A stretch of 9,211 bases of DNA from Candidatus Cloacimonadota bacterium (GTDB taxonomy: Bacteria; Cloacimonadota; Cloacimonadia; Cloacimonadales; TCS61), in contig DRTC01000125.1 of the NCBI GenBank assembly GCA_011372345.1, positions 1 to 9,211 of the forward strand, in the 5' to 3' direction. The first letter of the stretch is position 1. Each line of letters starts with the position of its first letter. The notes below the pieces were generated by a model, which made no database searches, had not been told where the DNA came from, and worked only from the letters and a program-made list of their open reading frames with translations. This document shows positions 1-7,417 of this stretch, in pieces. The position numbers and the translations under genes were made by a program.

Positions 1-1
1 A

Positions 2-1417
2 TTCAGTTTTTTCAGCTCCAGCCTGACCGGAGTTTCAGCAGGTCTGGCTAATATGGGTAATACGATTTCTTCCATTAATGCAGAATCCGGAATTCTCAGT
101 TTGAATCCGGCAGGTCTCGGTTATCTCCGCCAACCGGAAATTTCAACCGATTTTCTCATACCATTTTCCATCAAAGCAAATTCTATTTACGATATTAATG
201 AACAGTTAAAGAATATAATAGATGAAAGAGATGATATCGAAGGAACTCTTATTTATCCTGAGGTTGAGTTAAAAGGCGGTCAAGCAGGAGGGATAAAGAG
301 GTTTGCAACCTGTTTTCCCCTGAAAGGACATGGAACTTTCGGAGTCTGTTATCACACTCCCTTACTGATCGATTTTAGAACGATCGGTAATGGAGGATCC
401 GGTGTTCTGGAAGCTGCGAGCAGTGACGACACAACCAGAGTTACGATGGGCATGGAATTGTTTTCAAATTTAAGAGCAGATTTCAACGAAGTCGATTTTG
501 GTTATGGAAATACGATCGGTGAAAATATGGCTGCCGGGATCGGTCTGATCTGGCTTTCCGCAAGGATTGATGGAGATTTAACAGCTATGTTCGAAGGTGT
601 TATTCGCAGAGCTGGTGATGCCCAGATAAATCAGCCTTTTAATGATCCAACCGTAGAATTCAGAGACACTTTGAATGATTCGATCCGATTGGATCTGAAA
701 ACCGACATTTTTACCGGAATTATCGGATTTAATTATGATCATTCGAACTGGGCTTTTGATTTGGTTTTAAAAATTCCGGCAAGGAGCAAATTCGATGGCT
801 ATCTGAAAATCGTGCAGCATTCTCTCGGTGTCTTGGATGAAGAAGCTCTTCTGGATCCCGAACTGGAATTATTAGATCAGAATCTGCTCGAACTCTCCAA
901 ACCTACTTATACAAATCGAACTGCTTATGAAAGCATGGAAATTGAATTGAGATATCCGGGAAAGATCGCTCTCAGTGCTGCTCTGCAAAAAGATTTTCTC
1001 GATTTTGTCTTTTCTTATGAAAAATCTCTCGGGAATCTTTCAGTCCGTTATCGGTGTAATGTAAATGAAGATGGCAGGGAAAAGATCGATGACAATTTTG
1101 AAGATTACGAAAGGTTTTCCCAAAAAGATTATACTTATGGATTCAATCCCAAACATACCTTTAAGTTCGGTCTGGGATTCAAAAAATTATATAAATCTGC
1201 AGTCCTGTCTTTCGGAGGTCAGCTGATCATTGCTGACCAAGTTCTAACAAATATCAAAGATAAAGATGGAAATCCTGTTAAGCCGAATAAGAACATGCTT
1301 ATCCCAACTTTTACTACTGGTTTTGATGTTTCCATCACTAACGATCTTACTCTTGATGTCAGCATGCTTGCTTTTCCTGAACATGTTGCCAGAACAAGTT
1401 TGACTTTCAGGTTTTAA
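2..1417 (+). CDS. Outer-membrane beta-barrel protein, FadL/OmpP1-like (5' partial)
   Basis: The frame is open from base 2, so the gene starts before the window. The ATG at 53 is probably internal, because the 17 codons before it (FSFFSSSLTGVSAGLAN) read like the end of a signal peptide and the start of the mature barrel. The segment ending in 'SLNPAGLGYL' (about nt 101-130) matches the N-terminal signature of FadL/OmpP1 and PorV-like barrels, where an 'NPAGL' motif follows a short Gly/Ala-rich stretch. The rest alternates amphipathic strands with Asp/Asn-rich loops. The protein ends '...ARTSLTFRF' with a terminal Phe, the usual C-terminal signal of BAM-inserted barrels. About 471 residues are visible. 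Substrate is unknown: FadL relatives carry hydrophobic compounds, but nothing here fixes a ligand. It stops with TAA and is separated from the next gene by a palindrome-rich spacer, so co-transcription is uncertain. Confidence 0.8.
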   Translation, partial: FSFFSSSLTGVSAGLANMGNTISSINAESGILSLNPAGLGYLRQPEISTDFLIPFSIKANSIYDINEQLKNIIDERDDIEGTLIYPEVELKGGQAGGIKRFATCFPLKGHGTFGVCYHTPLLIDFRTIGNGGSGVLEAASSDDTTRVTMGMELFSNLRADFNEVDFGYGNTIGENMAAGIGLIWLSARIDGDLTAMFEGVIRRAGDAQINQPFNDPTVEFRDTLNDSIRLDLKTDIFTGIIGFNYDHSNWAFDLVLKIPARSKFDGYLKIVQHSLGVLDEEALLDPELELLDQNLLELSKPTYTNRTAYESMEIELRYPGKIALSAALQKDFLDFVFSYEKSLGNLSVRYRCNVNEDGREKIDDNFEDYERFSQKDYTYGFNPKHTFKFGLGFKKLYKSAVLSFGGQLIIADQVLTNIKDKDGNPVKPNKNMLIPTFTTGFDVSITNDLTLDVSMLAFPEHVARTSLTFRF

Positions 1418-1442
1418 TTTATCTCGACTTATAAGGAACGAC

Positions 1443-1524
1443 GAGTTGAAATAGAATTATCAAACTCCCCTTACCACTCTTTGGCAAAGAGGGGAACAAT
1501 AAGGAATCCCGATGATTTCAACTC
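1443..1524. repeat. Nested intergenic inverted repeat
   Basis: A perfect 10-bp inverted repeat, GAGTTGAAAT (1443-1452) and ATTTCAACTC (1515-1524), encloses two further nested pairings: CCTTA (1469-1473) with TAAGG (1500-1504), and CTCTTT (1477-1482) with AAAGAG (1486-1491) around a GGC loop. It lies just downstream of the barrel gene's TAA. There is no clear T-tract, so a simple intrinsic terminator is not supported. It looks like a dispersed palindromic (REP-like) element, though only one copy is visible here. Confidence 0.6.
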
Positions 1525-1549
1525 ATTCCCAAATTCCGATTTGGGAATG
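1524..1549. repeat. Perfect 11-bp hairpin
   Basis: CATTCCCAAAT (1524-1534) and ATTTGGGAATG (1539-1549) are perfect reverse complements around a four-base loop, TCCG. The hairpin abuts the outer inverted repeat that ends at 1524. What follows is A-rich rather than T-rich, so on the + strand it is a poor intrinsic terminator. The core TTCCCAAATTC (1526-1536) returns in inverted orientation at 1636-1646, tying this hairpin to the next one. Confidence 0.7.
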
Positions 1550-1611
1550 CAATTATGAAAAAATTGTATTTTGAATTTTCTATATCGAAATGAAATTTCT
1601 TATCCAATTGT

Positions 1612-1647
1612 GTTCCCTCATCATCGTGCCGATGAGAATTTGGGAAC
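1612..1647. repeat. Imperfect hairpin upstream of the giant gene
   Basis: GTTCCC (1612-1617) pairs with GGGAAC (1642-1647), and TCATC (1618-1622) pairs with GATGA (1631-1635). A one-sided internal loop (1636-1641) separates the two stem parts, and the apical loop is 1623-1630. The 3' arm carries GAATTTGGGAA, the inverse of TTCCCAAATTC in the 1524-1549 hairpin. It ends 14 bases before the Shine-Dalgarno-like AGAGG of the next gene, so it could shape the 5' leader, or it may simply be part of the same degenerate palindrome family. Confidence 0.5.
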
Positions 1648-1660
1648 AAGAAAAAATTTC

Positions 1661-1665
1661 AGAGG
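1661..1665 (+). promoter_or_regulatory. Ribosome binding site for the giant secreted protein
   Basis: AGAGG lies 7 bases before the ATG at 1673. This ATG is followed at once by a positively charged stretch and a hydrophobic signal peptide. It is preferred over the in-frame TTG at 1571, which would add 34 residues encoded by the palindromic leader. Confidence 0.7.
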
Positions 1666-1672
1666 TCTTCTA

Positions 1673-4600
1673 ATGAATTTTAGAAAAAAAACATTTTTAT
1701 TCCCAATACTTTTATTGATCCCGTTTTTATTATTCGGAAATCCTCAATTCGGAGGTCAGGTCGATTTTGGTTTGATCGAACATGATCCGATAGATGAAGC
1801 TTCGGGAATCGTTGCCAGCCGGAAAAATGCGGATGTTTTCTGGACTCATAACGATTCCGGGAATGACAATGTTATCTATGCTTTCAATATTTCCGGTGAA
1901 CACCTTGGAGTATATACGATCGATGGCATTATCAATCGTGATTGGGAAGATCTTGCTCTCGGCCCCGGACCCGATGATGAAGAAGATTATATTTATCTCG
2001 GAGATATTGGTGATAACGGATTGCAAAACGATTTGAAATATATTTACCGTTTTATTGAACCGGAAGTTTTTGCAGATCAGGAACCTGTAACAGAGACTAT
2101 TTCCGATGCAGAAACCATCACTTTTGAATATCCTGATCAAATTCTTTACGATGCGGAAACCTTGATGCTCGAATCTCTTTCTAAAGATATTTATGTGGTT
2201 ACTAAAAGAAATGGTGGTATCGAAGATGTAATTTTCAGGGCAGCTTATCCGCAATCGACAACTGAAACGATAATATTGGAGCAGGTTGCCACCATTGATA
2301 TTCCGACATTTTTGAATTATGGTTCTGTGGGCGGGGATATTTCTGTTTCCGGACTCGAGATCCTGATCAAAACATATTCTCATATTTATTACTGGTCACG
2401 CAAATTAGAAGACGATCTCTGGGATGCATTCGATGATGAGCCCTTTGTTATTCCTTATGCTCAAGAACCTCAAGGAGAAGCTGTTTGTTGGCGAGCAGAC
2501 GGAATGGGATATTTTACGATCAGTGAAGAAAATCCTCAGCTCCCTCTTCCGGCGCATCTTTATTTTTATCCCCGACTTGATAATTATATTACGATCACCC
2601 ACATACCAACAGGTTTATTTAAAGAAAATGAAGCATTGGAGATCACCTGGTCTCCAACTGACCTGGAATGCGGATTATATTTTTCTTCTTCTCCCGGAGG
2701 TGAAGATATCGAAAATTATCTTTTTTCCGAGATGATAAGCATTGGTTCGATCAATACAACTCCCGGAGAATTAGATCTGGGTGTCGGAGTTTATTATTGC
2801 ATCCTCCATAACACAGAATATGATTATACTTCGATTGAATTTATAATTCGGGTAGAATCATCAGAACCGGTAAATATGCTTTCTCCTGTAAACGGTTCTG
2901 AAGTAACTGATGCTACTCCCACTTTTACCTGGGATCCGAATCCAGGAGTTCCTTATTATTTCCTCGTTCTCTCTGATAATCCTTTTACGATCGATGAAGA
3001 CGAGAACGGTAATCCGATCGTTGTCGGGGTGCAGCCGATCTGGCAGATAATCACTCCAAACACTTCTGCAGTTTTCGGTTCAGCTGATCCTTCCGGTTTT
3101 TTTGATAATGTTGTTCCTCCACTTGTTAGCGGAATCGAATATAACTGGATTGTTGCTAATAATTATGGAAACGATCCGCTTCTGACATCGAGAGTAGTAT
3201 CCTCCCCTTTTGGTTTTGAATATACTTCTGCTCAGTTGATCGATCCTCCCATCTTAATAAATCCTCCTGATAGCTCGATAATTAATGCAGATGAGATCAT
3301 AACTTTTGAATGGTCTAATGTAGAAGAAGCAATGTTCTATCATATTTTTCTCTATGAAGTCAGGTTTGAGAATGACAGCGAAGTATTTTATCCGGTCTGG
3401 AACCAGTCAACAACCTCAACTTCGATCGAGTTCAATGCTCAAAACATTCTCATAAATTCAGAATATGATTGGAAAGTCTATGCTACTAATGAAAATAATA
3501 TCAGTTCCGTCAGTGAAGATTTCCGCTTTTTTTATGATACAACTATCGGAACTTTAAATCTGACAATAAGCAATATCGATGGTGTTCCTATCGGATATGC
3601 AACTGCTGAACTGGATCCTGTGAATGGTTCGAATGATATTGTTCCTCTTGTTGTCGGAGCTAACGGACATGAAGTTAAATTGCTGACTCCCGGAGATTAT
3701 GTTCTGACCTGCAGCAAGGAAGGTTATGAATCCTCCGATACTCTGATCACAGTTTTTGAAGATCCGTTTCCGGATTCTCCACAGGGTGATACTTTTGTGG
3801 AAGTAATTTTAGAATTTTCTCCCTCTAATTTTTATGGAAGCATAAAGGATAATGAAGGGTATTTAGTGGAAAATATTACTGTTTTTGCAGAAAATGAAGA
3901 AGGTGAGATCCGTTCTGTAGAAAGTATTTCCGGTCATTATAACATCGGAGTAATCCCCGGTTTATGGACGATTTCAGCTGATAAGGAAGGTTACACTTTA
4001 CAAGAACCGATCGAAAGTTTGATCATCGCAGGTGAAAACATTCAGCTTGATGATCTGATCATGATCGAAAATGAAAAAGATCTGATCGGTTATGTTAAAA
4101 ACAGTTTTGGTGTTCCTATTCCGAGTGCAACTGTAACCATGACTTCCAGCAGTATTACCAGGACGAAATCAACAAATTCGAGCGGATATTATAATTTTCA
4201 AGGTGTAAGCTTCGGTACTTGGACTATATTTGCAGAAAAAGAAGGATATTATTCTCCGGATCCGGTTATTATCGATATTTCTCAATCTTCTCCGGATATG
4301 ATTGTTATGGATGATTTTATCCTGAATCCTGATGCAGGGATTGTTTTTGGAAATGCCAATAATGGAGTTGTCGGTTTGGAAAGTGTTGAAATTACAGCAA
4401 CTCCGGAAGTGGGTTTTCCGATCAGGGTTTATGCAAATTATTATGGAGATTATACGCTTCATCTCAGTCCCGGTTCTTATGAAATAACTGCATCTTTATC
4501 CGGTTACACTTCCCAGAATACTTATAATCTTGATCTGGAAGCCGGAGAAACCATCGGCTATACTGATTTTTTCCTGATCCCAGATAATCTGACCATTTTT

Positions 4601-7360
4601 GGGATGGTTTCGGATATTGAGGAGAATCCTTTAGAAAATGCAGTTGTTCAGGCAACTAATACTAACAGGAATGTAAAAGGAAAAATTAATAGAGATACTT
4701 TTATGGATACTACAAATGCCGAAGGATTTTATTCTCTTAGAGTTGATTTACTTGGTGAATATTCTGTTTTTGCTGCAAAGGAAAATTATTATGATTCTGA
4801 ACTTGCTAATATTGAAATCACTACTGAACAAACAGGTGTGGAACAGGATTTTATGCTTGAACACATCGAACTTTTTGCTTCTATTCATGGATCTGTAACT
4901 ATTTTTGACGAAGTTCTCGGTCAAATTGTTCCTCCTGATCAAGCTTCTTTGATCCTGCAGAATGGTCTGGGAGAAGAAATTGAAATCTCTCTGTTATCTC
5001 CTGATTCTCTTTATGGATTTAATGATCTTCTTATTCCGGATATTTTTTCTATCGAAGTTACAGTTAATTATTCAGGTCAGGAGTTTTATCAATTTATTCC
5101 CAATATTGAAATTACTGAGGAAGTTGTTTTTGAACAGGATTTTCATTTCATATATAATGATGATACTGTAACATTAAGCGGTTCCTGTTTCATGATCGAT
5201 AATGGCATGATCCCGTTATTTAATGCGGAAGTTGTGCTCAAAGATGAAGATTTAGTACCGCTTGATACAACTTATACGAACCAGAATGGATTTTACCAGT
5301 TCAATAATTTATCGGAAGGAACTCGTATTTTGAGTTATGAAATCGAATATGGAGAAGAACATTTTTATGGTGAGAGCGACCCAATTCTATGGACAGGTTC
5401 AAATATTATTCTGGATGATTACATTTTTAATTATTTCCTCTGCAGTATCGATTTCTTTATGACAAATGACGGTTTTATTCCCATAAACGGAGCAACTGTT
5501 ACAATTTCCTCCCCAGAGATCGACGATATTATCCTGGTAACAAATAATAATGGATATTGTTCCGTAAATAATATTCTCCACACCGGTAATTATACTATTG
5601 ATATTGATAAGAATTACGGTCCACTGGGAAAATATATAGAATCCGAACCTTATCAAATCGTACTTGATACTTTAGGTTATTATGTTCAGGAAAAGCAAAT
5701 CCCTCTGCAATTTGATGAATCGCAAATTTCAGGGAATTTCCTTTCTTCGGAACAGATTGAGATTACGCTTTTTAAAACCGAAAATTATTCCGATCCTGTT
5801 TCGCTGCATTATTATGATGTTCATGATTCTTATTTTGAAATTGAGATGAATCCTTTGGAAACACAACTTACAGCAACAATTCCCGAACAGGAAACATCCG
5901 GTGTAATCTCGTTCTGGTTTACTTCTGATTCCCCGGAACTGGAACTTAATTTTTCAAACGAAACCTATCCTTTCGAACTCACAATCTCTTCCGAAGGAGT
6001 TCCATTTTTAGAAAATTCCTATATAACTCCCAATCAACCTGTTTTTGTTTTTACTCAGGAAGCGAATTTTGAAGTAAATGTTTATGATGAAATAGGTAAT
6101 TGTCTCAATGCGGTCATCGATAGTTTTGGAACTGTTGTCTGGTCGATTGATCCTGCTCTGGGTGAACTTTTTCTGATTTCAGGTGAAAAAAGGAAAGTTA
6201 CATTTGCGGCAACTGAAAATGTTGTTCCATTCCTTGATGGTTCCATTTCATCAGAAATAACTTTGAATGGAGCAACCGTTAGTCTGGAAGAAAACATACA
6301 ATTGAAAGACATATATCTGGCAAATTTGGTCTTTGATCAGAATGATATCGATAAGATCAGCAATGATGATTCTTATTTCTCAACAATTTCTGCGTTCAGC
6401 GAGAATGGTATTTCCATGACTGTCCCGATTGAATATGAGATTCTTCCGGAACTGATAGGAACGATTTCAGGTTCTGATAATTTCGTACATTACGATCCAA
6501 ACGATAAGTTCATCAGTGAAATGCAGATCAATATCTTTGCCTTTGATCCGAGATCTGGAACAAAAATAAGCACAGAAAAATCTTTGGAAGTTTACAAATT
6601 CATTAATCAGAATACTCTTAATGATACTTGTTTTACCGGTAAGGGTTGTAATTTGCTCATTTATTCCACCATGCTGGACACTCTCTTTGTTCAGCAAGAT
6701 AACATTTATTTGAATTCTATTGATGTCGCACCATTTAAAAAAATAGGTGTCCGAGATGAAGTTTTAAGTAATGTGTTTCATCTATCCAGTGAAGCAATCC
6801 AGAATGATTATAACATTCTTCCAGGTCTGATTTTTGAAACATCAGAATTTTCCCAACTCGATAATTTTGCACTTGCATATTGGGACGGAATAGAATTGGA
6901 ATGGAAGATCATAGAAACAGATAAAGGATCAAATAGCAATGAATCGGAAATTATCCTGCCGAATGTTCCTTATTTATTTGGAGATTATAGTGTAACAACA
7001 AATTCCGCTCCTCTTGGTCTTTATGATTTAAAATTAAGACCAAATCCTTTCACACCTTTAGATCAGATCGGAGCAAATACAGGTTTGCAGATCGAATTTC
7101 GACTTTCATCAGATAGAACCCGCTATCCGAAAATTACTGCCAAAATATATACTGTAAACGGAACTCTCGTGCGAACGATCACGAGCAATACTCCCATGTT
7201 AAAAGGGAATTATCAGGCAGGTGAAACTGAAACCTTGTATTGGGACGGAAGAACAGATGAAGGGCGTTTAGCAAGAAACGGCAGGTATTTGATCCAATTA
7301 ATTGCAGAAGATACGAAATCGAGAGAGGAGATTTTGAAGTCGATCGTTTTGATTAAGTAG
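1673..7360 (+). CDS. Giant secreted multidomain protein: propeller-like domain, carboxypeptidase-regulatory-like repeats, FlgD-Ig-like tail
   Basis: A protein of 1895 residues. Residues 1-22 form a signal peptide (NFRKKTFLFPILLLIPFLLFG). Residues about 24-303 look like a beta-propeller, with motifs ASGIV, THNDSG (58-63), DWEDLALG (90-97), YLGDIGDN (108-115), YDAETL (159-164), GGDIS and GEAVCW...GYFTISE; this resembles phytase-esterase-like or SdiA-regulated-like propellers, with no catalytic residues assigned. About 304-622 are Ig/FnIII-like domains ('SPVNGSEVTDATPTFTWDPN', 'INPPDSSI...ITFEWSNVEEAMFYHIFL'). About 623-1350 hold eight carboxypeptidase-regulatory-like modules. About 1351-1780 are beta-rich, unassigned, with a C-FTGKG-C pair. 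The end is a FlgD-Ig-like domain (LRPNPFTP at 1788-1795, WDGRTDEGR from 1857). By analogy such tails are sorting or anchoring signals for export across the outer membrane. Surface or secreted location is well supported; the actual function (adhesion, matrix or glycan binding) is unknown. The next gene, a PorV-like barrel, fits a secretion context. Confidence 0.85.
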   Translation: MNFRKKTFLFPILLLIPFLLFGNPQFGGQVDFGLIEHDPIDEASGIVASRKNADVFWTHNDSGNDNVIYAFNISGEHLGVYTIDGIINRDWEDLALGPGPDDEEDYIYLGDIGDNGLQNDLKYIYRFIEPEVFADQEPVTETISDAETITFEYPDQILYDAETLMLESLSKDIYVVTKRNGGIEDVIFRAAYPQSTTETIILEQVATIDIPTFLNYGSVGGDISVSGLEILIKTYSHIYYWSRKLEDDLWDAFDDEPFVIPYAQEPQGEAVCWRADGMGYFTISEENPQLPLPAHLYFYPRLDNYITITHIPTGLFKENEALEITWSPTDLECGLYFSSSPGGEDIENYLFSEMISIGSINTTPGELDLGVGVYYCILHNTEYDYTSIEFIIRVESSEPVNMLSPVNGSEVTDATPTFTWDPNPGVPYYFLVLSDNPFTIDEDENGNPIVVGVQPIWQIITPNTSAVFGSADPSGFFDNVVPPLVSGIEYNWIVANNYGNDPLLTSRVVSSPFGFEYTSAQLIDPPILINPPDSSIINADEIITFEWSNVEEAMFYHIFLYEVRFENDSEVFYPVWNQSTTSTSIEFNAQNILINSEYDWKVYATNENNISSVSEDFRFFYDTTIGTLNLTISNIDGVPIGYATAELDPVNGSNDIVPLVVGANGHEVKLLTPGDYVLTCSKEGYESSDTLITVFEDPFPDSPQGDTFVEVILEFSPSNFYGSIKDNEGYLVENITVFAENEEGEIRSVESISGHYNIGVIPGLWTISADKEGYTLQEPIESLIIAGENIQLDDLIMIENEKDLIGYVKNSFGVPIPSATVTMTSSSITRTKSTNSSGYYNFQGVSFGTWTIFAEKEGYYSPDPVIIDISQSSPDMIVMDDFILNPDAGIVFGNANNGVVGLESVEITATPEVGFPIRVYANYYGDYTLHLSPGSYEITASLSGYTSQNTYNLDLEAGETIGYTDFFLIPDNLTIFGMVSDIEENPLENAVVQATNTNRNVKGKINRDTFMDTTNAEGFYSLRVDLLGEYSVFAAKENYYDSELANIEITTEQTGVEQDFMLEHIELFASIHGSVTIFDEVLGQIVPPDQASLILQNGLGEEIEISLLSPDSLYGFNDLLIPDIFSIEVTVNYSGQEFYQFIPNIEITEEVVFEQDFHFIYNDDTVTLSGSCFMIDNGMIPLFNAEVVLKDEDLVPLDTTYTNQNGFYQFNNLSEGTRILSYEIEYGEEHFYGESDPILWTGSNIILDDYIFNYFLCSIDFFMTNDGFIPINGATVTISSPEIDDIILVTNNNGYCSVNNILHTGNYTIDIDKNYGPLGKYIESEPYQIVLDTLGYYVQEKQIPLQFDESQISGNFLSSEQIEITLFKTENYSDPVSLHYYDVHDSYFEIEMNPLETQLTATIPEQETSGVISFWFTSDSPELELNFSNETYPFELTISSEGVPFLENSYITPNQPVFVFTQEANFEVNVYDEIGNCLNAVIDSFGTVVWSIDPALGELFLISGEKRKVTFAATENVVPFLDGSISSEITLNGATVSLEENIQLKDIYLANLVFDQNDIDKISNDDSYFSTISAFSENGISMTVPIEYEILPELIGTISGSDNFVHYDPNDKFISEMQINIFAFDPRSGTKISTEKSLEVYKFINQNTLNDTCFTGKGCNLLIYSTMLDTLFVQQDNIYLNSIDVAPFKKIGVRDEVLSNVFHLSSEAIQNDYNILPGLIFETSEFSQLDNFALAYWDGIELEWKIIETDKGSNSNESEIILPNVPYLFGDYSVTTNSAPLGLYDLKLRPNPFTPLDQIGANTGLQIEFRLSSDRTRYPKITAKIYTVNGTLVRTITSNTPMLKGNYQAGETETLYWDGRTDEGRLARNGRYLIQLIAEDTKSREEILKSIVLIK
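1743..2580 (+). other. Beta-propeller-like N-terminal domain (region of the giant protein)
   Basis: About 280 residues with recurring beta-strand motifs ending in aromatic/hydrophobic runs: FWTHNDSG, YIYLGDIGDN, IYVVTKR, ISVSGLEILIKTYSHIYYW and GYFTISE. The order 'ASG - THNDSG - DWED.A - GDIGDN - YDAET - TKR - GGDIS - T.S.IYYW - GEA..W..DG.GY.TISE' is familiar from uncharacterised extracellular bacterial proteins, related at fold level to phytase-esterase-like propellers. Whether it binds a ligand or acts as an enzyme cannot be read from the sequence. Confidence 0.55.
3541..5720 (+). repeat. Eight tandem carboxypeptidase-regulatory-like modules (protein-level repeat)
   Basis: Divergent modules of about 83-97 residues follow one another. 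Each has the pattern 'G.V.d..g.pl..A.V.......T...G.Y.f..l..G.y.i.a.keGY'. Approximate starts are nt 3541, 3829, 4078, 4333, 4588, 4870, 5161 and 5439. Clear core strings include DGVPIGYATAEL, GVPIPSATVTM, ENPLENAVVQA and INGATVTISSP, with matching SGYYNF, EGFYSL, NGFYQF and NGYCSV segments. The repeats have diverged strongly at both protein and DNA level, pointing to old duplication rather than recent expansion. Such transthyretin-like modules usually act as stalks or spacers in surface proteins. Confidence 0.7.
7013..7357 (+). other. FlgD-Ig-like / type IX-like C-terminal sorting domain (region of the giant protein)
   Basis: The last 115 residues show the sequence of features typical of FlgD-Ig-like tails: a 'L.LRPNPFTP' opening, an alternating strand around 'KITAKIYTVNGTLVRTI', then 'LYWDGRTDEGRLARNGRYLIQL', and a short basic end 'EEILKSIVLIK'. 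In Bacteroidota a related C-terminal domain directs cargo to the type IX system; in other FCB-group phyla the equivalent role is assumed. The tail makes secretion or surface anchoring the likely fate. Confidence 0.75.
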
Positions 7361-7365
7361 TTAGG

Positions 7366-7398
7366 AAACTTGCCAAATTTCAAAAATTTAGCAAGTTT
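7366..7398. repeat. Intergenic palindrome, copy 1
   Basis: AAACTTGC (7366-7373) pairs with GCAAGTTT (7391-7398), and AAATTT (7375-7380) with AAATTT (7384-7389) around a CAA loop. There is one C x A mismatch (7374/7390). It begins 6 bases after the TAG of the giant gene and ends 19 bases before the next ATG, filling most of the spacer. The following TTTTAAAAAA gives only a short T-run, so intrinsic termination is possible but weak. A near-identical copy lies at 8408-8440. Confidence 0.75.
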
Positions 7399-7404
7399 TA
7401 AAAA

Positions 7405-7410
7405 AAGGAA
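7405..7410 (+). promoter_or_regulatory. Ribosome binding site for the PorV-like barrel gene
   Basis: AAGGAA lies 7 bases before the ATG at 7418. It supports this start over the in-frame TTG at 7370, whose extra 16 codons would be read through the palindrome. Confidence 0.7.
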
Positions 7411-7417
7411 AATCCTT

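Noticed and set aside
53..55. ATG at 53 as the true start of the first barrel gene
   Set aside because: The frame is open to the window edge, and the residues before 53 fit the end of a signal peptide and the beginning of the barrel signature. No ribosome binding site precedes it.
1564..1586. Promoter-like TTGTAT...TATATC upstream of the giant gene
   Set aside because: The gap between the two hexamers is about 11 bases, too short for a standard sigma-70 type promoter, and the region is AT-rich enough to give such matches by chance.
1443..1647. CRISPR-like array in the first spacer
   Set aside because: The repeated parts are palindromes of differing length and sequence, with no regular direct repeat and spacer periodicity.
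1571..1672. Upstream TTG start that would extend the giant protein by 34 residues
   Set aside because: The extension is encoded by the palindromic leader and would place the signal peptide internally. ATG 1673 has a well-placed AGAGG.
1730..2383. Minus-strand open frame of 217 codons inside the giant gene
   Set aside because: It is antisense to a clearly coding propeller domain, its Ile/Arg/Asn-rich composition is that of a shadow frame, and it has no recognisable motif or ribosome binding site.
7370..7417. TTG start giving the peptide MPNFKNLASF before the PorV-like barrel
   Set aside because: The peptide is a translation of the palindrome. A near-identical one (MPNFKNLVSF) arises before the cyclophilin gene from the second copy, showing it is a repeat artefact and not a protein motif.
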